From: Candidatus Margulisiibacteriota bacterium
GTDB taxonomy: Bacteria > Margulisbacteria > WOR-1 > O2-12-FULL-45-9
Reading direction: 5' to 3'
Length of the DNA stretch: 6,000 bases
Assembly (NCBI GenBank): GCA_018814265.1
Contig: JAHIZU010000257.1
Location: 1-6,000, forward strand
The translations under genes and the position numbers were made by a program. A model generated the notes under the pieces. That model did no database searches, was not told where the DNA came from, and saw only the letters and a program-made list of their open reading frames with translations. Below are positions 1-5,583 of this stretch, one piece after another (within the stretch, counting starts at the first letter, position 1; every line of letters begins with the position of its first letter).

Positions 1-135
1 ATCAACGCCTAATTTTTTTACGGTTTTGATCTCTTCAGCCAGGAGCTTCAGCAAATCCAGGTCAATGCCATGCTTGCGTTTGCCGCCAAAGACTTCGCCG
101 GAGAGTTTTAAGAGGATGCGTTTGTACTTAGCCAT
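1..135 (-). CDS. pyrH: UMP kinase (uridylate kinase), N-terminal part, cut by window edge
   Basis: The first 45 codons of a minus-strand gene are present, starting with ATG at 135-133 and leaving the window at position 1. The translation begins MAKYKRILLKLSGEVFGG and continues with HGIDLDLLKLLAEEIKTVKK. This matches the start of bacterial PyrH: the KRILLKLSGE strand and glycine-containing loop bind the ATP phosphates, followed by the helix before the usual V-I-G-G-G-N segment, which lies outside the window. PyrH phosphorylates UMP to UDP in the cytoplasm, a step of pyrimidine nucleotide synthesis, and belongs to the amino acid kinase fold rather than the eukaryotic UMP/CMP kinase fold. A Shine-Dalgarno-like AAAGGA sits 9 nt upstream of the ATG. 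In many bacteria pyrH lies between tsf and frr; here it is transcribed away from the envelope genes, and whether frr follows cannot be seen. Identity is fairly sure despite the short fragment. Confidence 0.88.
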   Translation of the reverse strand, partial: MAKYKRILLKLSGEVFGGKRKHGIDLDLLKLLAEEIKTVKKLGVD

Positions 136-141
136 TTAGTC

Positions 142-170
142 TTGTCCTTTATGGAAAAATATACTATAAT
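142..170 (+). promoter_or_regulatory. Predicted sigma70-type promoter for the rightward genes
   Basis: TTGTCC (142-147, 4 of 6 to TTGACA) is followed after 17 nt by a perfect TATAAT (165-170). The expected start of transcription is about 176-178, that is 2-10 nt before the candidate ATG codons at 180 and 186, so the message would be leaderless or nearly so. Its -35 lies over the pyrH ribosome binding site on the other strand, and its -10 is one base from the -10 of the opposing promoter. It is the only good promoter seen for the rightward gene series in the window. Confidence 0.5.
145..150 (-). promoter_or_regulatory. Ribosome binding site of pyrH
   Basis: On the minus strand AAAGGA lies 9 nt before the pyrH ATG, a normal spacing, and supports that ATG as the start. 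If the predicted minus-strand promoter is right, the 5' leader is only about 16 nt, so this site would lie almost at the end of the mRNA. Confidence 0.6.
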
Positions 171-186
171 TTGAATGAAATGTCTA
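158..186 (-). promoter_or_regulatory. Predicted sigma70-type promoter for pyrH
   Basis: Reading the minus strand, TAGACA (186-181, 5 of 6 to TTGACA) is followed after exactly 17 nt by TATATT (163-158, 5 of 6 to TATAAT). Transcription would start near 151, giving a leader of about 16 nt that contains the AAAGGA site. Its -35 box lies over the first codons of the divergent sensor gene. This is a consensus match by eye in AT-rich DNA, not an experimental assignment. Confidence 0.5.
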
Positions 187-1223
187 TGCTTTTTCCATAC
201 TTTGAATTAATGGCATCACTCTTCGTCCTGCTGCTTTGTTTTCAGATTTTCACCCGCCATTATGACAACAGGGTCGCGCGCTTCTTTGCCCTGTTTGCCC
301 TGGTGGCCTTCTTAGCAGCTATTCTGGAATATTCCTTAAGGATCGCCTTTACGCTAGATCTGGCCAGAGATCTTAACCGGATCGCCGCCTCGCTCTGGGC
401 TTTTGTTTTTTCCATGTTCGCCCATTTTTCTTTTGTTTTCGCTAAAAAGAAAAAATTTCTGGAAAATCCTTTGTCGCTGGTTTTCTTCTACCTGCCGCCG
501 GCGATCTTAACCCTGCTCTTCTGCTTCACCAACTTAATGTACGCGCGCTACGAGATCTGGTCGATCGGCATTGTCAGCCAGCCGGCGCCGACTTACTGGC
601 TTTTCCTGCTGCAAAACTTTTTCTATGCTCTCCTGGGCATTACGACGATCTTTTTGTTCGGCCTTAAGGCGCAGCAAAAGATGGTCAGAACCCAAGCCTT
701 CATCATTGCGATTGGTTCGTTAATCCCCCTGGTCATCGGCCTGCTAAGCGACGAACTCCTGCCGCTACTGATGGGCGTCAGGATCATGTTCCCGACTGCG
801 GTCTTTGCTATCGCGGTTATGAACCTGTTCATTTATATTGCCATGCGGCGCTACAGCCTTTTTGCGGTCTCGCCGGCGATCGCAGCCGACGTGATCATCG
901 AAACCATGCCGGATGCCTTGCTGGCCACAGACCTTGAGGGCAAGATGCTCTTTATCAATGAAGAGGCGGAGAAATTATTTTGTGTTGAAAATTGCGAGCT
1001 GGTGGGCCAGGATTTTAGCTCGCTGTTCAAGAACCAGGCGAAGTACGAAAAACTTTACAATGAGGTTGTCCTGAAGAAAAAGGAAATTCTGCGTTATGAG
1101 GCCGAACTTTTGGACCCCCGCGGCGAGCGGCTTCCCGCCCTGATCAACGCCAATCTGCTGAGAGATAAGATAGTAGGAGATACCATCGGTATCATTTTTG
1201 TGGTCCGCGATATCCGCGGTTAA
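180..1223 (+). CDS. Seven-helix membrane protein with C-terminal PAS domain and no output domain
   Basis: The protein has two parts. The N-terminal region (to about residue 225) contains seven hydrophobic segments, at roughly 6-25, 34-55, 68-88, 100-119, 140-162, 172-192 and 200-222 counted from the ATG at 180. It resembles the 7TM sensory region found at the front of some histidine kinases. A PAS domain follows to the end, with the typical ETMPDALLATDLEGKMLFIN start, ENCELVGQDFSSLF middle and IIFVVRDIRG end. In the usual architecture a histidine kinase or GGDEF module follows directly; here a stop codon comes right after the last PAS strand. It may sense a membrane or cytoplasmic signal and act through a partner, but its function is unknown. 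Start choice: TTG at 171 (350 aa) is upstream of the likely transcription start; ATG at 180 (347 aa) or 186 is preferred. No Shine-Dalgarno site precedes any of them. mnmG follows after 12 nt in the same reading frame. Confidence 0.75.
   Translation: MSMLFPYFELMASLFVLLLCFQIFTRHYDNRVARFFALFALVAFLAAILEYSLRIAFTLDLARDLNRIAASLWAFVFSMFAHFSFVFAKKKKFLENPLSLVFFYLPPAILTLLFCFTNLMYARYEIWSIGIVSQPAPTYWLFLLQNFFYALLGITTIFLFGLKAQQKMVRTQAFIIAIGSLIPLVIGLLSDELLPLLMGVRIMFPTAVFAIAVMNLFIYIAMRRYSLFAVSPAIAADVIIETMPDALLATDLEGKMLFINEEAEKLFCVENCELVGQDFSSLFKNQAKYEKLYNEVVLKKKEILRYEAELLDPRGERLPALINANLLRDKIVGDTIGIIFVVRDIRG
1205..1219 (+). other. Small GC-rich hairpin at the end of the sensor gene
   Basis: CCGCG (1205-1209) and CGCGG (1215-1219) can form a 5-bp stem with a 5-nt loop, just before the TAA stop. 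The following TTAAATCTTTT is only partly U-rich, so it is a poor intrinsic terminator. It could lower read-through into mnmG or influence restart of ribosomes there. It may equally be chance within the codons for the final RDIRG. Confidence 0.25.
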
Positions 1224-1235
1224 ATCTTTTCTCCC

Positions 1236-2993
1236 ATGAAAGAATACGACATTATTGTAATCGGCGCCGGCCATGCCGGCATTGAAGCTGCTTTGGCTTC
1301 TGCCCGGCTAGGTTGCCGCACCCTTCTTTTAACCATGAACGTTGACGCCGTTGCCTTAATGTCTTGTAACCCCGCCATGGGCGGGCCAGCCAAAAGTCAG
1401 CTGATTAGAGAGGTTGACGCTTTGGGCGGACAAATCGGCATCTCAACTGATCTAACTTTTCTTCAGATGAAAACGCTCAACACCAATAATGGGCCCGCAG
1501 TCCAGGCTTTGCGCGCCCAATCCGACCGCCAGCTGTACCACCTTGTCATGAAAGAGGTTTTAGGATCACAGCAAAACCTTGACTTAAAACAAGACGAAGT
1601 CGTGGACCTTTTAACAAATGATTCGGTGATTACCGGCGTGTGCACCAGACTTGGTTATGTTTACCGCGGAAAAACCGTCATTGTCACTTCTGGGACGTTT
1701 CTTAATGGTGTAATCCATGTTGGCATGAAGCACACGGAAGCAGGAAGAATGGGGGAGCTCCCTGCCAAAGGGCTGTCGGATTCTCTGCGAAACTTAGGTT
1801 TGCGCTTGGGTCGTTTAAAAACAGGAACTCCGGCACGATTAAAGAAAGGTTCGATCGATTTTTCCAAGATGAAACCTCAACCAGGCGATGAGCCGCCAAG
1901 ATTTTTCTCATTTATCTGGGAGTACAAACAATATGGTTTGCCCAATGTTCCGGACAACCCTCAGGTCACATTGCCCCAGGTACTTTGCCATCTTACCTGG
2001 ACAAACGAACAAACACACGAAATCATTCGCGCCAACCTGGACCGCTCGCCGCTTTTCCAAGGAAAAATAAAAGGTGTTGGCCCGCGCTATTGCCCCTCGA
2101 TCGAAGACAAGGTAGTGCGTTTCCCGGAAAAGAAACGCCAGCAATGCTTTATTGAGCCCACTGGCCGAAATACTTCAGAAATGTACGCCCAGGGCATGTC
2201 AACTTCCCTGCCTGAAGACGTGCAGCTGGCCATGCTGCGCACCATGCCCGGGTTAGAAAAAGTTGAATTACTCCGGCCTGGCTATGCCGTGGAATACGAT
2301 TACGTCCCCTCATCGCAACTTAACTATACGCTGGAAACAAAAGATCTTTCCGGCCTTTTTTGCGCCGGCCAGATCAACGGCACGTCCGGCTATGAGGAAG
2401 CGGCGGCCCAGGGGCTGGTTGCCGGGGTTAACGCGGCCCTAAAGGTTAAAGGCCAAGACCCCTTAATTCTTGGCCGGGACGAAGGCTATATCGGCACGCT
2501 GATCGATGATCTGATCACCAAAGACATTGAAGAACCCTACCGCATGCTGACCTCTCGCTCAGAATACCGGTTAATCCTGCGGCAAGACAACGCCGACTTG
2601 CGGCTAACAGAAAAGGGCCACAAAGTCGGCCTGATCTCTGAAGCAAGATTTAAATGTTTTGAAAAAAAACAAAAGGCCATAGAAAACGGGGACATAATTT
2701 CTGTTGAGGTTTCGGAACAACTCAATATAAGCGAAAAATACCGCGGGTATATCAAACGCCAGCTGCAGCAGGTCGAAAAATTCAAGCGGCTGGAGGGCAA
2801 GGGCCTCCCGCCACAACTTGATTTTCAAAACCTGCATGGACTGTCTAGCGAAGCCCGGCATAAATTGGCTAAACTTAGGCCGGTCTCAATCGGCCAGGCT
2901 TCAAGGATCGCCGGGGTCTCTCCCGCCGACATTTCGGTCTTGCTCGTTCACCTAGAAACTTATAGACGCGGGCGCCCGGCCATGGTAAAATAA
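1236..2993 (+). CDS. mnmG: tRNA uridine-5-carboxymethylaminomethyl modification enzyme MnmG (GidA)
   Basis: MnmG, with its GTPase partner MnmE, adds the aminomethyl or carboxymethylaminomethyl group at C5 of wobble uridine U34 in certain tRNAs, using FAD, NADH and methylene-tetrahydrofolate in the cytoplasm. The 585-residue product carries the family signatures in order: the FAD-binding [10 protein letters not shown] (10-19), [24 protein letters not shown] (from 42), [21 protein letters not shown] (81-101), TSGTFLNG (151-158), [10 protein letters not shown] (193-202), YCPSIEDKV (285-293), [10 protein letters not shown] near the C-terminus (555-564). The two conserved cysteines correspond to C44 and C286 (Cys47 and Cys277 in E. 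coli). At about 470-500 the chain is some 50 residues shorter than E. coli MnmG, which explains most of its short length (about 620-630 is usual). No Shine-Dalgarno site precedes the ATG; it begins 12 nt after the sensor stop, so coupling is possible. mnmE is not in the window. Identity is secure. Confidence 0.97.
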   Translation: MKEYDIIVIGAGHAGIEAALASARLGCRTLLLTMNVDAVALMSCNPAMGGPAKSQLIREVDALGGQIGISTDLTFLQMKTLNTNNGPAVQALRAQSDRQLYHLVMKEVLGSQQNLDLKQDEVVDLLTNDSVITGVCTRLGYVYRGKTVIVTSGTFLNGVIHVGMKHTEAGRMGELPAKGLSDSLRNLGLRLGRLKTGTPARLKKGSIDFSKMKPQPGDEPPRFFSFIWEYKQYGLPNVPDNPQVTLPQVLCHLTWTNEQTHEIIRANLDRSPLFQGKIKGVGPRYCPSIEDKVVRFPEKKRQQCFIEPTGRNTSEMYAQGMSTSLPEDVQLAMLRTMPGLEKVELLRPGYAVEYDYVPSSQLNYTLETKDLSGLFCAGQINGTSGYEEAAAQGLVAGVNAALKVKGQDPLILGRDEGYIGTLIDDLITKDIEEPYRMLTSRSEYRLILRQDNADLRLTEKGHKVGLISEARFKCFEKKQKAIENGDIISVEVSEQLNISEKYRGYIKRQLQQVEKFKRLEGKGLPPQLDFQNLHGLSSEARHKLAKLRPVSIGQASRIAGVSPADISVLLVHLETYRRGRPAMVK

Positions 2994-3029
2994 CACGTTC
3001 GTTTTGCGCGAATCTTTTATTCAAGAACT

Positions 3030-3035
3030 AGGAGG
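3030..3035 (+). promoter_or_regulatory. Ribosome binding site of ompH
   Basis: A perfect AGGAGG with an 8-nt spacer to the ATG at 3044. It decides the start: the in-frame GTG at 3035 overlaps this site and so cannot be the start codon. Its strength contrasts with the absence of such a site before mnmG and lpxD and suggests high OmpH output. Confidence 0.85.
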
Positions 3036-3043
3036 TGAAAGAA

Positions 3044-3499
3044 ATGAAGAGATTAATCGCGATTGTTTTGACCCTGGCCTTTTTCGGTGGCGTGGCTTTA
3101 GCGGCCGACTTCACCAACATAGGTTTCATCGATGTGCAAAAAGTTTTCCGCGAATACAAGTCAACTGAGAAAGCTCAAGAAGAGCTGGGCAAGCAGGAGG
3201 AGGCTTTCAAAAAGGAATTTGAAGAAAGCCAAAAGAAACTAGAGCAGGCGGAGAAAGACGGCAAAAAACCTTCTGAGCTGGAAACAATGAAAAAGGACCT
3301 TGAGACCAAGCTGTCGCCTAAAAGAGAAAAATTGCTCAAACTTAACGAGCAGTTAACGGTCAAGCTCCAAATGGAGATCCTTGACTCAGTAAAAAAGGTA
3401 GCTAAAAAAGTTGGCCTTGATGTTGTTCTTGATAAGCAGGTCGTGATCACCGGCGGCATGGATCTAACTGAAATGGTGGTCAACGAACTTAACAAATAA
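3044..3499 (+). CDS. ompH: OmpH/Skp-family periplasmic chaperone
   Basis: The 151-residue protein starts with a clear Sec signal peptide: MKR, a hydrophobic core, and a cleavage site after ALA (residues 18-20), giving a mature chain beginning ADFTNIGFIDVQKVF. The GFIDVQKVF strand is the hallmark start of the OmpH/Skp family. A long charged stretch (about 38-112), rich in Lys, Glu and Gln, forms the coiled-coil arms, and the C-terminal VGLDVVLDKQVVITGGMDLTEMVVNELN is the second family signature. Skp trimers hold unfolded outer-membrane proteins in the periplasm on their way to the BAM complex. The length is normal for the family (about 150-190). It is followed directly by lpxD, the order common in diderm bacteria (bamA-skp-lpxD in E. 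coli), although bamA is not upstream here. The 50-nt gap after mnmG contains no convincing promoter or terminator. The general role is well supported, the exact client proteins are inferred. Confidence 0.93.
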   Translation: MKRLIAIVLTLAFFGGVALAADFTNIGFIDVQKVFREYKSTEKAQEELGKQEEAFKKEFEESQKKLEQAEKDGKKPSELETMKKDLETKLSPKREKLLKLNEQLTVKLQMEILDSVKKVAKKVGLDVVLDKQVVITGGMDLTEMVVNELNK

Positions 3500-4416
3500 T
3501 GAAGCTCAGTGAGCTCGCCAAAGCTGTTTCCGGCCAGGTTGTTGGAGATGGCGAGGTTGAGATAAAAGGCGTTTCACCGATTGAAGAGGCTAAGGGCGGA
3601 GATCTGGTCTTTGTACTGGATAAGAAGTTCTTAGCCTCTGCTTTAAGATCAAAAGCCAGCGCGCTATTGGTCTCCTCCCAGGTAGTCGTCTCTGGCAAGC
3701 CGGCCCTGTTAGCTGATGACCCCAGAGGCGCCATGGCCAAAACCCTGCCTTTCTTTGCCCCCAAACAAGCCCGGCCCAAGGGCATTCATGAAACTGCGAT
3801 CGTGCCCAGTTCTTGCAAAATTGGCAAGGACGTTTCGATCGGTGCTTATGTTGTTTTAGAAGAAAACGTTTCGATCGGTGCCAACACACTAATTTATCCT
3901 CAGGTCTGGATCGGCGCTAATTGCCAGATTGGTCAGCGCGCCATTCTTCACTCCGGCTGCCGGGTTGGCGTTGACGGCTACGGTTATGTTCAGGAAAAAG
4001 GCAAGCATATAAAAATTCCCCAGATTGGCAATGTTATTATTGGAGACGATGTAGAGATCTATGCCAATGTCTGTGTTTCTCGCGCCACTCTCGGCTCAAC
4101 GATCATTGGCTCGGGGACAAAAATTGACAACCTTTCCCATGTGGCCCACAACTGCAAGATCGGCAAAGATTGCGCCATTGTCAGTTTGGTTGGGTTTGCC
4201 GGCTCAGTAACCCTTGGGGATCACGTTTTCGTTGCTGGTCAGGCAGGGTTCAACGGACACATCACCATTGGCGAAAACAGCGTGGTAATGGCTCGGACCG
4301 GCGTAACCAAAGACGTACCGGCCAATTCGCTTGTCTCTGGTTTTCCGGCGCAAGATCACCGCAAGGAAATTGAGTTCCAGGCGTCCCTGCGGCGTTTAGC
4401 AAAAAAGACTAGATGA
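3499..4416 (+). CDS. lpxD: UDP-3-O-acylglucosamine N-acyltransferase LpxD
   Basis: LpxD transfers a 3-hydroxyacyl chain from acyl carrier protein to the 2-amino group of UDP-3-O-acylglucosamine, the third step of lipid A synthesis, in the cytoplasm. The N-terminal uridine-binding domain (about 1-95) opens MKLSELAKAVSGQVVGDGEVEIKGV. A left-handed beta-helix of hexapeptide repeats follows (about 97-270, with DVSIGA, NVSIGA and similar turns). The family landmarks are GVDGYGYV (157-164), KIPQIGNVIIGDDVEI (172-187), KIDNLSHVAHNCKIG (208-222) and SGFPAQ (280-285). H217 in VAHN corresponds to the catalytic base His239 of E. coli, and H254 in FNGH to His276. At 305 residues it is shorter than the E. 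coli enzyme (341), mostly because of a shorter C-terminal helix. The ATG shares one base with the ompH stop (TAATG), so translation is probably coupled. Its presence implies lipid A; lpxA, lpxC and fabZ are not in view. Confidence 0.95.
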   Translation: MKLSELAKAVSGQVVGDGEVEIKGVSPIEEAKGGDLVFVLDKKFLASALRSKASALLVSSQVVVSGKPALLADDPRGAMAKTLPFFAPKQARPKGIHETAIVPSSCKIGKDVSIGAYVVLEENVSIGANTLIYPQVWIGANCQIGQRAILHSGCRVGVDGYGYVQEKGKHIKIPQIGNVIIGDDVEIYANVCVSRATLGSTIIGSGTKIDNLSHVAHNCKIGKDCAIVSLVGFAGSVTLGDHVFVAGQAGFNGHITIGENSVVMARTGVTKDVPANSLVSGFPAQDHRKEIEFQASLRRLAKKTR

Positions 4417-5573
4417 GGATTGCCCTCTTTTCCAATTCCTACCTGCCCTATCTTAGCGGCATAACTGTCTCTGTCAAAATGCTTAAGGATGAGCTGTGCG
4501 CGCTTGGTCATGAGGTTTTTATTGTCGGACCAAAGTATCCTGGCTACAAAGAAGCCGATCCACAGATCTTACGCCTACCTTCAATGCCCGCGACCTATCC
4601 CGGCTATCGCCTGGTCTGGCCGTATTCATATAAGATCTTTAAACAACTCAGGCAGGAAAAAATTGACCTGATCCACGCTCACCAGCCCTTTGGTGTTGGT
4701 TTGGCCGCTTTGATTTTAGCCAGGCGGATGAAGGTTCCCATTGTCTATAGCTTTCACACCCTCTTTTCCCGGTACGTCCACCACGCACCTTTCATCCCGC
4801 AAAGGCTTGCCAAGATCGCCATTGCCCGATATTTAGCTTGGTTCTGCAACCGGGTTGACACAGTGATCGTTCCGTCAGAAATGGTTAGGCGGTTGCTGCT
4901 CTTAAGAAAGGTTAAAACCCCGATAAAAGTTATTCCAACCGGCTTAAAGCTTGATCTGATAAAACAGAAAGCCGAGCTCGGAACACAGAGTTTAGAGCTC
5001 AGGAAAAAACACCGGCTAACTGAAAAAGCAAAGATACTCCTTTGCAGCGGCCGCCTTGCCCCGGAAAAAAACATCCCGTTCCTGCTGCACGCTTTTGAAG
5101 CGGTTAAGGCCGAAGTGCCTGAAGCTTATTTAATAATGGTGGGCGGCGGACCCAGAGAAAAAGAGTATCGAAAACTGGCTGGCAACCAGGTCATTTTTAC
5201 CGGCCAGATTCCCCACGCTGAAGTGATCGACCATTGCTTGGCTGCTGATCTCTTTGTCTATGCCTCAACCACAGAAACCCAGGGCCTGGTGCTGACAGAA
5301 GCCAAGGCTTGCGGCCTGCCAGTGGTGGCGCTGTTTGGCGGAGGACTTGCTGATGTGGTAGAAAACGGCTTAGATGGGTATTTAGTGCGGCGCGACCAGA
5401 AAAAGTTTATTGAGCACGTGGTGCGACTACTAAAACAGGACGGCTTGCGCAGGACCATGGCCCAAAAAGCACGCGAAGACGCGCACGAACGGTTCTCATC
5501 AGTATCGGTTGCAAAAAGAATAGAAACTGTTTATAATTCACTCATCCAATCCTTCGACAAGCTCAGGATTTAG
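4413..5573 (+). CDS. GT4-type glycosyltransferase (GT-B fold), possibly acting on a membrane lipid or surface glycan
   Basis: The 386-residue product has the two-domain GT-B layout. The N-terminal acceptor domain starts MRIALFSNSYLPYLSGITVSV, with its glycine-containing loop, and includes DLIHAHQPFGVG (85-96) and VYSFHTLFSRY (111-121). The C-terminal nucleotide-sugar domain carries SGRLAPEKN (212-220; R214 and K219 are the usual phosphate-binding pair), MVGGGP (242-247) and TTETQGLVLTEAKACGLPVVA (from 286). E288 and E296 form the EX7E motif of retaining family-4 enzymes. The closest feel is to diacylglycerol glucosyltransferases and PimB-like enzymes, so a glycolipid or a lipid-linked glycan is a reasonable acceptor, but donor and acceptor cannot be read from the sequence. 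No membrane-spanning segment is evident, so peripheral binding to the inner membrane is likely. The start overlaps the lpxD stop by four bases (ATGA), indicating coupled translation. The last seven residues, SFDKLRI, are encoded by a palindromic repeat and are unlikely to belong to the fold. Confidence 0.88.
   Translation: MRIALFSNSYLPYLSGITVSVKMLKDELCALGHEVFIVGPKYPGYKEADPQILRLPSMPATYPGYRLVWPYSYKIFKQLRQEKIDLIHAHQPFGVGLAALILARRMKVPIVYSFHTLFSRYVHHAPFIPQRLAKIAIARYLAWFCNRVDTVIVPSEMVRRLLLLRKVKTPIKVIPTGLKLDLIKQKAELGTQSLELRKKHRLTEKAKILLCSGRLAPEKNIPFLLHAFEAVKAEVPEAYLIMVGGGPREKEYRKLAGNQVIFTGQIPHAEVIDHCLAADLFVYASTTETQGLVLTEAKACGLPVVALFGGGLADVVENGLDGYLVRRDQKKFIEHVVRLLKQDGLRRTMAQKAREDAHERFSSVSVAKRIETVYNSLIQSFDKLRI
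5548..5570. repeat. Palindromic repeat element in the 3' end of the glycosyltransferase gene
   Basis: This 23-nt element has perfect 6-bp inverted arms, AATCCT (5548-5553) and AGGATT (5565-5570), around a core TCGACAAGCTC. The same kind of core, CTTCGACAAGCTCAGG or the reverse CCTGAGCTTGTCGAAG, is familiar as a dispersed REP-like repeat in many unrelated bacterial genomes (recalled knowledge, not searched here). It encodes SFDKLRI and ends exactly at the TAG stop, which is also part of the next gene's ribosome binding site. Only one copy lies in this window, so dispersal in this genome is not shown. Confidence 0.6.
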
Positions 5574-5577
5574 GAGG
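5572..5577 (+). promoter_or_regulatory. Ribosome binding site of the exported barrel-like protein gene
   Basis: A perfect AGGAGG, followed by GGG and AAA, sits 6 nt before the ATG at 5584 and overlaps the TAG stop of the glycosyltransferase. It fixes the start of the next gene. It lies immediately 3' of the palindromic repeat, so a hairpin in the mRNA would abut it. Confidence 0.85.
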
Positions 5578-5583
5578 GGGAAA

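Noticed and set aside
2940..2966. Possible promoter inside the end of mnmG for ompH (TTGCTC, then TATAGA)
   Set aside because: Only 3 and 4 of 6 matches with a 15-nt spacer; no better than chance, so no internal promoter is claimed.
3004..3028. Terminator-like hairpin after mnmG (TTCG and CGAA followed by TCTTTTATT)
   Set aside because: The stem is only 4 bp with a large loop and the T-run is interrupted; too weak for an intrinsic terminator.
3035..3043. GTG at 3035 as an upstream start for ompH
   Set aside because: The GTG overlaps the AGGAGG ribosome binding site, and starting at ATG 3044 gives an ideal 8-nt spacer and a clean signal peptide.
3175..3495. Long minus-strand open frame opposite ompH, and similar ones opposite mnmG, lpxD and the glycosyltransferase
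   Set aside because: Low-complexity Ser/Leu/Phe-rich translations mirroring well-supported genes on the other strand, with no family motif.
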